Assembly (NCBI GenBank): GCA_038522735.1
Contig: JBCBJX010000020.1
Location: 1 to 38,472, forward strand
DNA: 38,472 nucleotides
DNA from: JBCBJX01 sp038522735
GTDB taxonomy: Bacteria > Pseudomonadota > Alphaproteobacteria > Caulobacterales > Parvularculaceae
Direction: 5' to 3'
The translations under genes and the position numbers were made by a program. This document shows positions 19,135-26,810 of this stretch, piece by piece (positions within the stretch are counted from its first letter, which is position 1; each line of letters opens with the position of its first letter). Under the pieces are notes generated by a model. The model saw only the letters and a program-made list of their open reading frames with translations. It was not told where the DNA came from and made no database searches.

Positions 19135-20031
19135 ATGACGGACCCTGCCAACGCTGCAGAAACGCCCTCCGGCAAAGGGGCCGCTGACGAGAATTTTCCC
19201 GTCGGCTCGTTCCTGCTGCCCAAACGCCTCCGGCCGCATGTGGCGATGTTCTACGCCTTCGCCCGGGCGATCGACGACGTCGCCGACAATCCCGATTTGT
19301 CGGCGGAGGAGAAGATCCGCCGTCTCGACGCCTTCGACCGGGCGCTGCAGGGCGATCCCGAGCCGGGCGAGGGCTATGCGAAAGCCTATCGCCTCGCGGA
19401 GAGCCTGCGGGAGACGGGTGTTGCGACCGGGCACGGCTCCGACCTCATCGCGGCCTTCAAACAGGACGCGGTGAAGAACCGTTACGAAAACTGGAAGGAC
19501 CTCGTCGGCTACTGCGAACTCTCGGCGAACCCGGTCGGTCGGTATCTTCTCGATCTGCATGGGGAGGATGTCATGGGCTATCGCCAGTCGGACGCTCTGT
19601 GCACGGTGCTGCAGATCGTCAACCATCTTCAGGACTGCGCCGACGACCGACGCGAAATGGATCGGGTCTACATTCCGGAGCCGTGGCTGACGGAAGCGGG
19701 CGGCGCGATCGAGGACCTGGACGGCGCGGCCGAAACGCCGGCGTTGCGTGCGGTGATCGAGCGCCTCCTCGACGGGTGCGAACGGCTGATGGTCGATGCT
19801 CGCGATCTGCCGGCTGTTCTTAAGTCCCGTCACCTCGCCATGGAGAGCGCCGTCATCGTGCGCCTCGCTGATCGCCTGATCGCGCTTCTGCGCGGGCGCG
19901 ACCCGGTCGCGACGCGGGTCGCCCTGGCGAAAATCGACTTCGCGCGCGCGGGCCTCTTCGGCGCCGTAGGCGGATTTTTCGCCGCCGGCTCGAAGGCGCC
20001 GCGCTATCGCGCGCCGGAGCCCGCCGAGTGA
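19135..20031 (+). CDS. hpnC: HpnC, hydroxysqualene synthase (squalene/phytoene synthase family)
   Basis: 298-aa all-helical prenyl synthase. HpnC converts presqualene diphosphate to hydroxysqualene in the three-enzyme bacterial route to squalene. Two aspartate-rich motifs are visible, AIDDVADN (about residues 45-52) and NHLQDCADDRREMDRVYIP (about 163-181), with KYENWKD-like and YRLAESLRE segments typical of the HpnC group; HpnD differs by EVDDIADD and NILRDVGED. The ATG at 19135 is the first sensible start, although the ribosome-binding site is weak. Its stop overlaps the hpnD GTG (GTGA), so it leads an hpnC-D-E-G operon. Confidence 0.92.
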   Translation: MTDPANAAETPSGKGAADENFPVGSFLLPKRLRPHVAMFYAFARAIDDVADNPDLSAEEKIRRLDAFDRALQGDPEPGEGYAKAYRLAESLRETGVATGHGSDLIAAFKQDAVKNRYENWKDLVGYCELSANPVGRYLLDLHGEDVMGYRQSDALCTVLQIVNHLQDCADDRREMDRVYIPEPWLTEAGGAIEDLDGAAETPALRAVIERLLDGCERLMVDARDLPAVLKSRHLAMESAVIVRLADRLIALLRGRDPVATRVALAKIDFARAGLFGAVGGFFAAGSKAPRYRAPEPAE

Positions 20032-20915
20032 GCGCCGCCTCTGATTTCGCGTTCGATCCCGCCGCGGCGAAGGCCCACGCCCGCGCCGTTGTGGAGCGCT
20101 CGGGCACGTCCTTCGGGCCGGGCATGCGCATCCTCTCCAGGCCCCGGCGCGAGGCGATGTTCGCCGTCTACGCCTTCTGCCGCGAGGTCGACGACATCGC
20201 GGACGATGGCGGAACGCGTGAGGAGAAGATGACGGGCCTCGCCGGCTGGCGCGAGGAAATCGAGCGCGTCTATGCGGGACGTCCGGAGTATCCGACTGGC
20301 GAGGCGCTCATCGAGCCGATCGCCCGCTACGGTCTTAAGAAGCAGGAATTCATCTACATGATCGAGGGCATGGAGATGGACGCCGACGGCCCCGTCGTCG
20401 CGCCCTCCATGGAGCGCTTCTTCGCGTACTGCCGGCGCGTCGCGGGCTCGGTCGGGCTTCTCTCCATGCCGATCTTCGGCGCGCCGCCGGGCGAGGCGTC
20501 CGACCGCTTCGCCCTCGCACTCGCGGACGCCCTGCAGATCACCAACATTCTGCGCGATGTCGGCGAGGACGCCGAGATCGGTCGGCTTTATCTGCCGGCG
20601 GAGCTCCTGGAGAAGCATGGCGTTTCCAAAGACCCCGCCCAAGTGGTGGGCGCCGCGGGCCTTCCGGCCCTCGCCGCGGAACTCGGCGCCGTCGCGCGGG
20701 CGCGCTTTGAAACAGCGCGGGCGGAGCTTCGGGGTCTCGACTGGCGGACCGTGCGTCCCGCCCTTATGATGATGGGCGTCTACGAGACGTACCTTCGGCG
20801 TCTCAACGCTCGCGGCTGGGAGAAAACCGGCGAAGTCCTCTCGCTGTCGAAATGGGAAAAGGCGCGCATCGCTCTGCGCCACGCCGTCGCCCCGCCGCCG
20901 CCCCTTACCGTTTGA
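20028..20915 (+). CDS. hpnD: HpnD, presqualene diphosphate synthase
   Basis: 295-aa squalene/phytoene synthase family enzyme that condenses two farnesyl diphosphates to presqualene diphosphate, the first step of the HpnCDE route. Substrate-Mg motifs are REVDDIADD (about residues 52-60) and LQITNILRDVGEDAEIGRLYLP (about 171-192), with YCRRVAGSVG between them, all diagnostic of this family. The GTG start lies in the 4-nt overlap with hpnC; four nucleotides separate its TGA from the hpnE start. Length is normal and no key residue is missing. Confidence 0.94.
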   Translation: MSAASDFAFDPAAAKAHARAVVERSGTSFGPGMRILSRPRREAMFAVYAFCREVDDIADDGGTREEKMTGLAGWREEIERVYAGRPEYPTGEALIEPIARYGLKKQEFIYMIEGMEMDADGPVVAPSMERFFAYCRRVAGSVGLLSMPIFGAPPGEASDRFALALADALQITNILRDVGEDAEIGRLYLPAELLEKHGVSKDPAQVVGAAGLPALAAELGAVARARFETARAELRGLDWRTVRPALMMMGVYETYLRRLNARGWEKTGEVLSLSKWEKARIALRHAVAPPPPLTV

Positions 20916-20919
20916 TACC

Positions 20920-22200
20920 GTGGGAACCGTCCACATCATCGGCGCCGGTCTCTCCGGCCTCGCCGCAGCCGTCGCTCTCGTGCGCCAGGGGCGTTCCGTC
21001 GCCGTTTATGAAAGCGCCGGCCAGGCGGGCGGGCGGTGTCGGTCGTTCTACGACAAGACCCTCGATCGCGAGATCGACAACGGCAATCATTTCCTCCTCT
21101 CGGGCAACCACGCCGCCTTCGCCTATATCGACGCGATCGGCGCGCGCGGCGAAATCATCGGCCCTGATAAGGCGGCTTTTCCGTTTGTAGACGTCAGGAC
21201 GGGCGCCCGCTGGACGATCGACATGAACCGGGGGCCGGTTCCTTATTGGATCTTCGATAAATCGCGGCGCATTCCTGATACGTCGCTGACGGACTATCTC
21301 CCGATGCTTCGCCTCGCCCTCGCCGGGCGCGAGACCACCGTCGCGGACGTCACCGGGAGTGAGGGTGTTCTCTACGAACGCTTCTGGGAGCCGATGACCC
21401 TTGCGGTCCTCAACACGACGCCGGAGAACGGGCAGGCCCGGCTCATGTGGGCGGTCTTCCGCGAGACGTTCCTGAAGGGAGCCGACGCCTGCGCGCTGCG
21501 CGTCGCGCGAAACGGTCTCGGCAAGGCGCTGGTGGAGCCGGCGGTCGCGATGCTGAGCAACGCCGGCGCGCCGGTCCGGTTCAACCGCCGCCTCCGGAGC
21601 CTCTCCGTAGAGGGCGATCGTGTCGCGGCGCTCCAGTTTACGGATGGGGATGTCGAAGTGGGCGCCGGCGACGCTGTCATCCTCGCGCTTCCGCCCTCCA
21701 AGCTGAAGGGCGTTCTGCCGGACCTTGATCCGCCCGCCGACGAGGCGTCCATCGTCAACGCCCACTATCGTCTGCGGCGGCAGGTCTCCATGCCGCCGGG
21801 CTCGCCGGAGAACTGCCCGCTCATCGGCATGCTGAACTCCGACGCCCAGTGGGCGACCGTGCGCGGCGATCTCGTCTCCCTCACCATCTCCGCAGGCCAT
21901 GAACTCGGTCTTGACGACGTCGCCGCGGACGACCTCGCCCCGCGCCTCTGGGCGGAGACGCAGATTGCGCTTGGCCTCCAAAACGAACCTTATGAGGTTG
22001 CACGGATCATCAAAGAGAAGCGCGCGACCTTCGATCAGTCGCCGGCCGGCGTCGCGAAGCGGCTGGAGCCGCGCCTCGACGGCGTCGCCAATCTCGCCCT
22101 CGCAGGAGACCATACTGACACGGGACTTCCTGCGACAATCGAGAGCTCCATCCGCTCCGGGAACATCGCCGCCGCCATCGCTGTGGGGCGGGGAGCGTGA
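20920..22200 (+). CDS. hpnE: HpnE, FAD-dependent hydroxysqualene dehydroxylase
   Basis: 426-aa amine-oxidase/phytoene-desaturase-like flavoprotein that reduces hydroxysqualene to squalene. The dinucleotide-binding motif GAGLSGLAAAVALVRQG is near the N-terminus, followed by E at the end of the second strand and AGGRCRSF; the C-terminal FAD contact is LALAGDHTDTGLPATIESSI. Substrate-domain motifs FWEPMTLAVLNTTP and LPPSKL fit HpnE. GTG at 20920 is the start. The stop overlaps hpnG by 4 nt (GTGA), directly joining hpnE to hpnG with no cyclase gene between them. Confidence 0.94.
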   Translation: MGTVHIIGAGLSGLAAAVALVRQGRSVAVYESAGQAGGRCRSFYDKTLDREIDNGNHFLLSGNHAAFAYIDAIGARGEIIGPDKAAFPFVDVRTGARWTIDMNRGPVPYWIFDKSRRIPDTSLTDYLPMLRLALAGRETTVADVTGSEGVLYERFWEPMTLAVLNTTPENGQARLMWAVFRETFLKGADACALRVARNGLGKALVEPAVAMLSNAGAPVRFNRRLRSLSVEGDRVAALQFTDGDVEVGAGDAVILALPPSKLKGVLPDLDPPADEASIVNAHYRLRRQVSMPPGSPENCPLIGMLNSDAQWATVRGDLVSLTISAGHELGLDDVAADDLAPRLWAETQIALGLQNEPYEVARIIKEKRATFDQSPAGVAKRLEPRLDGVANLALAGDHTDTGLPATIESSIRSGNIAAAIAVGRGA

Positions 22201-22895
22201 GCGGTTTCATCGGCGTCGTCGTCGGTCTGAAATCTGAAGCGGACGCCGTGCGGTCCGCGATGGCCGAGCTGGCGGAACCCGACCGCAACCGCATCCGCAT
22301 CGCGATCTCAGGCGCCGATACGGCGCGGGCGGAGGCGTGTGCGCGGACATTTGCGGAGGATGGCGCGTCGGCTCTCTTGAGCGTCGGGGTATCGGGCGGG
22401 CTGGAGGCTGGCGTCGGGCCCGGCGTCATACTGATCGGGCTAAGCGTCGTTTCTGCGGGAGAGACATATGAGGTTTCCGAAGTGCTGCTGGAGACGATCC
22501 GGGCCGCAGCGCCCGCATTGCGTCATGCATCGCTTGCGGGCGTCGACGCGGTCGTGACGACTGCAGACGAAAAGAGCGCGCTCGCCGCGCGCACCGGCGC
22601 CGCGGCGGTCGATATGGAGAGCCACGCCGTTGCGCGCGTCGCTGCGGCCACCGGAACCCCGTTCGCCGCCATCCGCGCCGTCGCCGACCCGGCGGATCGG
22701 GCCCTGCCGCCTTCGACCGCGGACGCGATCGCGTCGGACGGTTCCGTCCGGGTTCTGAGCGTTCTAACGAAAATCGCCGGCAGACCCCAGGACCTGCCGG
22801 CGCTTCTGAAGCTCGGGAAAGATCAGGAGGCGGCGCTCGCCAGCTTACGCAGCGGCCTCGGCGATCTTCTTCCGCGACTTCTTCTCGTCGTGTAG
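22197..22895 (+). CDS. hpnG: HpnG, adenosylhopane nucleosidase/phosphorylase
   Basis: 232-aa nucleoside-phosphorylase-fold enzyme that removes adenine from adenosylhopane on the way to ribosylhopane. Features: GVVVGLKSEADAV at the N-terminus, LLSVGVSGGLEAGVGPG, the purine-site block AAAVDMESHAVARVAA with the conserved Met-Glu pair, and RAVADPADRALPP. The GTG start overlaps hpnE. The 3' end runs 51 nt past the stop of the opposite-strand hpnH, so the two genes share sequence at 22845-22895; the HpnG tail there (GLGDLLPRLLLVV) is not conserved-looking and may be an extension. Confidence 0.9.
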   Translation: MSGFIGVVVGLKSEADAVRSAMAELAEPDRNRIRIAISGADTARAEACARTFAEDGASALLSVGVSGGLEAGVGPGVILIGLSVVSAGETYEVSEVLLETIRAAAPALRHASLAGVDAVVTTADEKSALAARTGAAAVDMESHAVARVAAATGTPFAAIRAVADPADRALPPSTADAIASDGSVRVLSVLTKIAGRPQDLPALLKLGKDQEAALASLRSGLGDLLPRLLLVV

Positions 22896-23996
22896 GTCGG
22901 CCATTTTTTCTTCAACGAGTTTTTCGTGCACCCATTCCGCGGGGCGTGCGTTCGACATGTCGATTTCCGGCGCCATCGGGCCTTCGGTCTTCACGCCGCG
23001 CTTGGCGACCTGGAACATTTTTAACGGATTGTTCGTCGCGTCGATGGCGGCGGTCGGCTCATAACCGCAATGGGCCATGCAGTTGGCGCATTTTTCGTAC
23101 TTGCCGGTGCCGTAGCTGTCCCAGTCGGTTTCTTCCATCAGCTCCTTGAACGTCGGAACAAAGCCTTCGCCGAGGAGATAGCAGGGCTTCTGCCAGCCGA
23201 AGACATTGCGCGTCGGCATGCCCCAGGGCGTGCACTCATATTCCTGATTGCCAGCGATGAAGTCGAGATAAAGCTCCGAGTGGGAGAGCGACCACTTCCG
23301 CCCACGCTCTTTCTGGATGCGGAAGAGGTCCCGGAAAAACTCCTTCGTCTTCTTCCGCTCCAGGAACAGCTCCTGCTCCGGCGCGCGCTCATAAGCGAAG
23401 CCGGGCGACATGGAGATGCCGACGCCCATATCCGTCGCGAAATCGAGGAAGTCGGCGAGCTCGTCAGCGGGGTAGCCGTCGAACACGGTGCAGTTGACGT
23501 TGACGTTGAAGCCCCGCTCTTGCGCCGCTTTGATGGCGGATACGGCCTTTTCGAACACCCCGTCCTGACATACGGCCTTGTCATGGTGCTCTTTCAGCCC
23601 GTCGAGATGGACCGAGAAGAAGAGGAACGGGGAGGGCTCGAAAAGGTCGAGCTTCTTCTCAAGAAGAAGCGCGTTCGTGCACAGGGACACGAACTTCTTG
23701 CGCTTCACGATGCCGGCGACAATCTCGCCGATCTCTTTATGGATGAGGGGTTCGCCGCCTGGGATCGCAACGACCGGAGCGCCGCATTCATCGACCGCAT
23801 CGAGACATTCCTGCACGGAGAGGCGCTGGTTGAGGATCGGGGCCGGGAAGTCGATCTTGCCGCAGCCCGCGCAGGCCAGGTTGCAGCGGAAGAGGGGCTC
23901 GAGCATCAGGACGAGCGGATAGCGCTTTCGGCCCATCAGCTTCTGTTTCATCACGTAGGCGCCGACGCGGACTTGCTGGTGCAGGGATACCGTCAC
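22845..23996 (-). CDS. hpnH: HpnH, radical SAM adenosylhopane synthase
   Basis: 383-aa radical SAM protein that attaches the 5'-deoxyadenosyl group to hopene, making adenosylhopane, the precursor of C35 hopanoids. The iron-sulfur motif is CNLACAGC (Cys 38, 42, 45), followed by GGEPLIHKEI and FSVHLDGLKEHHD. A second cysteine group, C303-x2-C306-x3-C310, lies near the C-terminus, followed by a charged tail. The GTG start at 23996 has GGAG 8 nt upstream. It lies 34 nt downstream of ispH on the same strand (likely one operon) and its 3' end overlaps hpnG. Confidence 0.95.
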   Translation of the reverse strand: MTVSLHQQVRVGAYVMKQKLMGRKRYPLVLMLEPLFRCNLACAGCGKIDFPAPILNQRLSVQECLDAVDECGAPVVAIPGGEPLIHKEIGEIVAGIVKRKKFVSLCTNALLLEKKLDLFEPSPFLFFSVHLDGLKEHHDKAVCQDGVFEKAVSAIKAAQERGFNVNVNCTVFDGYPADELADFLDFATDMGVGISMSPGFAYERAPEQELFLERKKTKEFFRDLFRIQKERGRKWSLSHSELYLDFIAGNQEYECTPWGMPTRNVFGWQKPCYLLGEGFVPTFKELMEETDWDSYGTGKYEKCANCMAHCGYEPTAAIDATNNPLKMFQVAKRGVKTEGPMAPEIDMSNARPAEWVHEKLVEEKMADLHDEKKSRKKIAEAAA

Positions 23997-24030
23997 GGGA
24001 AACGCTCCGTCTATTTCTGTTGGGTTCTGA

Positions 24031-25032
24031 TTATTCGGCGGCGGGGGCGTGGCCGGTCCAGACCGACGGGTCGGTCATGGTCTTCTCAACATCGGCCAGT
24101 TCGGGCGGCAGCTTGAAGTGCACGTTCTCCTCGATGCCGTCGAGGGTCTCGACGGCGATCGGGGAGAGCGCTTCGATGCGGGCGATCGTTTCGCGCACCA
24201 GCGTCTCCGGCGCCGAGGCCCCAGCGGTGATGCCGATCCTCCGCACGCCCTCAAGCCATTCGGCTTTCAGCATGGTCGCGTCTTCGATGAGATAGCTCGG
24301 CACGCCGTTGTTCTCGCCGAGCTCGCGAAGGCGGTTGGAGTTGGATGAGTTGTGGGCGCCGACGACGAGGAGAAGATCGACCTTCTCCGACATCATGTTG
24401 ACCGCCGTCTGACGGTTCTGCGTCGCATAGCAGATATCGCGCGTGTCCGGGCCGACGATGTTCGGGAAGCGCTCGCGCAGGGCGGCGATCACGTCCTTCG
24501 TGTCGTCGACGGAGAGCGTTGTCTGCGTGACGAAGGAGACGCGGTCCGGATCGGAGACCTCCAGCGTCGCCACATCCTCCGGCTCGGAGATCACGTGGAC
24601 GGTGCCGGGGATCTGGCCGAGGGTGCCTTCGACCTCCGGGTGGCCGAGATGGCCGATGAGGACGACGTCGTAGCCGCGCTCCACATATCGGCGGCCTTCT
24701 TTGTGAACTTTCGTCACCAGCGGGCAGGTCGCGTCGATGACATCGAGCTTACGGTCGGCGGCGCCGGTTTCGACTTTCCGTGCGACCCCGTGGGCGGAAA
24801 AGATCGTCACCGCACCCTCGGGGATCTCGTCGATCTCCTCGACGAAAATCGCGCCGCGATCACGCAAGGTGTCGACCACGCGCTTGTTGTGGACAATCTC
24901 ATGGCGGACGTAGACGGGCGCGCCATATTTCTCGAGCGCCCGCTCGACGATGTCGATGGCGCGCTCCACGCCGGCGCAGAAGCCGCGCGGCTCGGCGAGG
25001 ATGATCTTCAACGTCTCCGTCGTTTCGGCCAT
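24031..25032 (-). CDS. ispH: 4-hydroxy-3-methylbut-2-enyl diphosphate reductase (IspH/LytB)
   Basis: 333-aa [4Fe-4S] enzyme, last step of the MEP pathway, giving IPP and DMAPP. The three cluster cysteines are in PRGFCAGV (Cys19), DATCPLVTKVH and DICYATQNRQ. Substrate-binding blocks VHNKRVVD, GHPEVEGTLGQ, THD-equivalent TQTTLS, SSNSNRL and TAGASAPE are all present. The ATG at 25032 is chosen because it starts directly before the conserved domain; an open frame to 25170 adds unsupported residues. It is followed by hpnH after 34 nt, tying isoprenoid supply to hopanoid production, and is divergent from ispA across 243 nt in which I see no firm promoter. Confidence 0.96.
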   Translation of the reverse strand: MAETTETLKIILAEPRGFCAGVERAIDIVERALEKYGAPVYVRHEIVHNKRVVDTLRDRGAIFVEEIDEIPEGAVTIFSAHGVARKVETGAADRKLDVIDATCPLVTKVHKEGRRYVERGYDVVLIGHLGHPEVEGTLGQIPGTVHVISEPEDVATLEVSDPDRVSFVTQTTLSVDDTKDVIAALRERFPNIVGPDTRDICYATQNRQTAVNMMSEKVDLLLVVGAHNSSNSNRLRELGENNGVPSYLIEDATMLKAEWLEGVRRIGITAGASAPETLVRETIARIEALSPIAVETLDGIEENVHFKLPPELADVEKTMTDPSVWTGHAPAAE

Positions 25033-25275
25033 GGCCCCGAACTTCCCTTCGACAGCGTTAAGCCGCCATTCCGCGCCGGTGTCGGCGACCAATCGGATGC
25101 GGCCCGGCGCAGCGCTAACGCGCCGCTCGTCCGCGGTGGGTAACGCGACCGCCCCGCCTGCGCCAGTCACAATACCCGACTAAAACGCTATTCGCATCTG
25201 CACAAAAGCGCGAGCGTTGCGTTTGGCGTGCGCCGGCGGCTAAGTCGCGTCGTCATCGCGCAAATTGGAGCGAAC

Positions 25276-26163
25276 ATGGGCGACATCAAGGCGAAGATGG
25301 CGGGGCTCGCCGACGAGGTCGAGCGGACGCTCGACAAGCTGATCGAGCCGGCGGAGGGCGCCCTCGGCCGCGTTCTCGACGCCATGCGCTATTCCGCCCT
25401 CGGGGGCGGCAAACGCCTGCGCCCGTTTCTGCTGGTGAGCGCCGCGGATCTTTTCGATGCGCCGCGCGGACGCTCGCTGCGCGCCGGTGCGGCTGTGGAG
25501 ATGATCCACTGCTATTCGCTGATTCACGACGACCTGCCGGCGATGGACGATTCGGACCTTCGCCGCGGAAGGCCCTCAAACCACAAGGAATTCGACGAGG
25601 CGACGGCGATCCTCGCCGGCGACGCGCTGCTGACGCTCGCTTTCGAAGTTCTGGCTGAGGAGCCGACGCACCCGAACGCGGCGGTCCGGGCGAACCTCGC
25701 CCTGGAACTCGCCAGGGCCTCCGGCGCGCGAGGCATGGTCGGCGGACAGATGCTCGATATCGAGGCGGAGACCAAACCTCTCGATCTCGACGCGATCAAG
25801 CGACTGCAGGCCCTGAAGACCGGCGCCCTCATTAAATGCGCTTGCGTCTCTGGCGGGATCGTCGGCGAGGCGTCGACGAACGACATCGACGCCCTGGGCG
25901 CCTACTCCGAAGACCTTGGTCTCGCGTTTCAGATCGTCGACGATCTCCTCGACGCGTTCGGCGACGAGGCCGCCCTCGGCAAGCCGGTTGGCCAGGATGC
26001 GGAGATGGACAAGGCGACGTTCGTCAAACTGCTGGGCGCCGACGGCGCGAAGACTGAAGCTGCGCGCCTCGTCGAGAGCGCCGTCGCCCGCCTCGACCGC
26101 TTCGACGCGGCCGCCGATCCGTTACGCGACGTCGCCCGGTTCGTTTTGGAGCGTTCGTCCTAG
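25276..26163 (+). CDS. ispA: Farnesyl diphosphate synthase (IspA)
   Basis: 295-aa trans-prenyl diphosphate synthase making FPP, the substrate of HpnD. The first Asp-rich motif reads YSLIHDDLPAMDDSDLRRG with the bacterial DDx4D spacing, and the second is FQIVDDLLDAFGD. LGGGKRLRP and the chain-length region before the first motif match IspA rather than longer-chain synthases. The ATG at 25276 has GGAG 5 nt upstream and is preferred over GTG at 25228. Its TAG is shared through a CTAG palindrome with the opposite-strand hpnM stop at 26160-26163. Confidence 0.94.
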   Translation: MGDIKAKMAGLADEVERTLDKLIEPAEGALGRVLDAMRYSALGGGKRLRPFLLVSAADLFDAPRGRSLRAGAAVEMIHCYSLIHDDLPAMDDSDLRRGRPSNHKEFDEATAILAGDALLTLAFEVLAEEPTHPNAAVRANLALELARASGARGMVGGQMLDIEAETKPLDLDAIKRLQALKTGALIKCACVSGGIVGEASTNDIDALGAYSEDLGLAFQIVDDLLDAFGDEAALGKPVGQDAEMDKATFVKLLGADGAKTEAARLVESAVARLDRFDAAADPLRDVARFVLERSS

Positions 26164-26768
26164 GATTGCTCTTTCAGCGCGGCGAGAAGACCGTCGGCGC
26201 CGCGCGCCTTCAGCACCGCGCCGATATCGCGGCGCCGGGCGAGCAGCACGGACGATCCGTTCGCCGAGACATCGACGATCTTCACCTCGCCGTCGAAAAG
26301 GCGGGTCCGCCACACGATATCGACATCGGAGGCGCCGTCCCGCTCGATCACCGAAACAACGGCGAGGTCTCTATCGCCGAATTCGCGGGTTTCGGAGACG
26401 GCGAACGGTCGGTCGGCGATGTCGCCGAACTGGCGCGCGAAGCTCGCGGCGAAATAGTCCGGAAACACCGCGCGATAGGCGGTGCGCTGATCGTCGGTGA
26501 AGTCGCGTTCACGGCCGCGGATGGCGTACGCCGCCATGAAGTCCATGGCGAAGGCGTCCTTCAGAAGGTCCGCAAAGGCCGAGACTTTCTTGTCGTCGGA
26601 GGTCGCCTCGTCGGCGTAGACGCGCGCCGCCTCCGCCATCAGCGTTTCAACGCCCGCACTCGCCGCCGCTGCGCTCGGCCGGGCGGGCGCGCTCTGGGAC
26701 GCAGACACTGGGACGAGCGCCGCGAAGAGGGCGACGAACGGGATCAGGAAAGCGCGGGCGAGGCTCAT
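26160..26768 (-). CDS. hpnM: HpnM, MlaC/Ttg2D-family periplasmic hopanoid-transport protein
   Basis: 202-aa exported protein. The signal peptide MSLARAFLIPFVALFAALVPVSA probably ends before SQS. The rest is an MlaC-like (Tol_Tol_Ttg2) fold: a helical N-terminal half with FAMDFMAAYAIRGR and YRAVFPDYFAASFARQFGD, then a beta-rich part, VDIVWRTRLFDGEVKIVDVSANGSSVLLARRRD, typical of family members that shield a lipid tail. HpnM regularly accompanies hpnN. ATG at 26768 has AAGGA 7 nt upstream; the gap to hpnN is 42 nt. Its TAG stop lies within a CTAG shared with ispA. Confidence 0.88.
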   Translation of the reverse strand: MSLARAFLIPFVALFAALVPVSASQSAPARPSAAAASAGVETLMAEAARVYADEATSDDKKVSAFADLLKDAFAMDFMAAYAIRGRERDFTDDQRTAYRAVFPDYFAASFARQFGDIADRPFAVSETREFGDRDLAVVSVIERDGASDVDIVWRTRLFDGEVKIVDVSANGSSVLLARRRDIGAVLKARGADGLLAALKEQS

Positions 26769-26810
26769 CCGTTGGTCCTTACCGATAGACTGCGCCGCCG
26801 ACCATAGACG

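Noticed and set aside
20905..22113. 402-codon open frame opposite hpnE
   Set aside because: Antisense shadow; HpnE has full FAD motifs and operon overlaps on both sides.
23070..24116. 348-codon open frame opposite hpnH
   Set aside because: Antisense shadow of a certain radical SAM gene.
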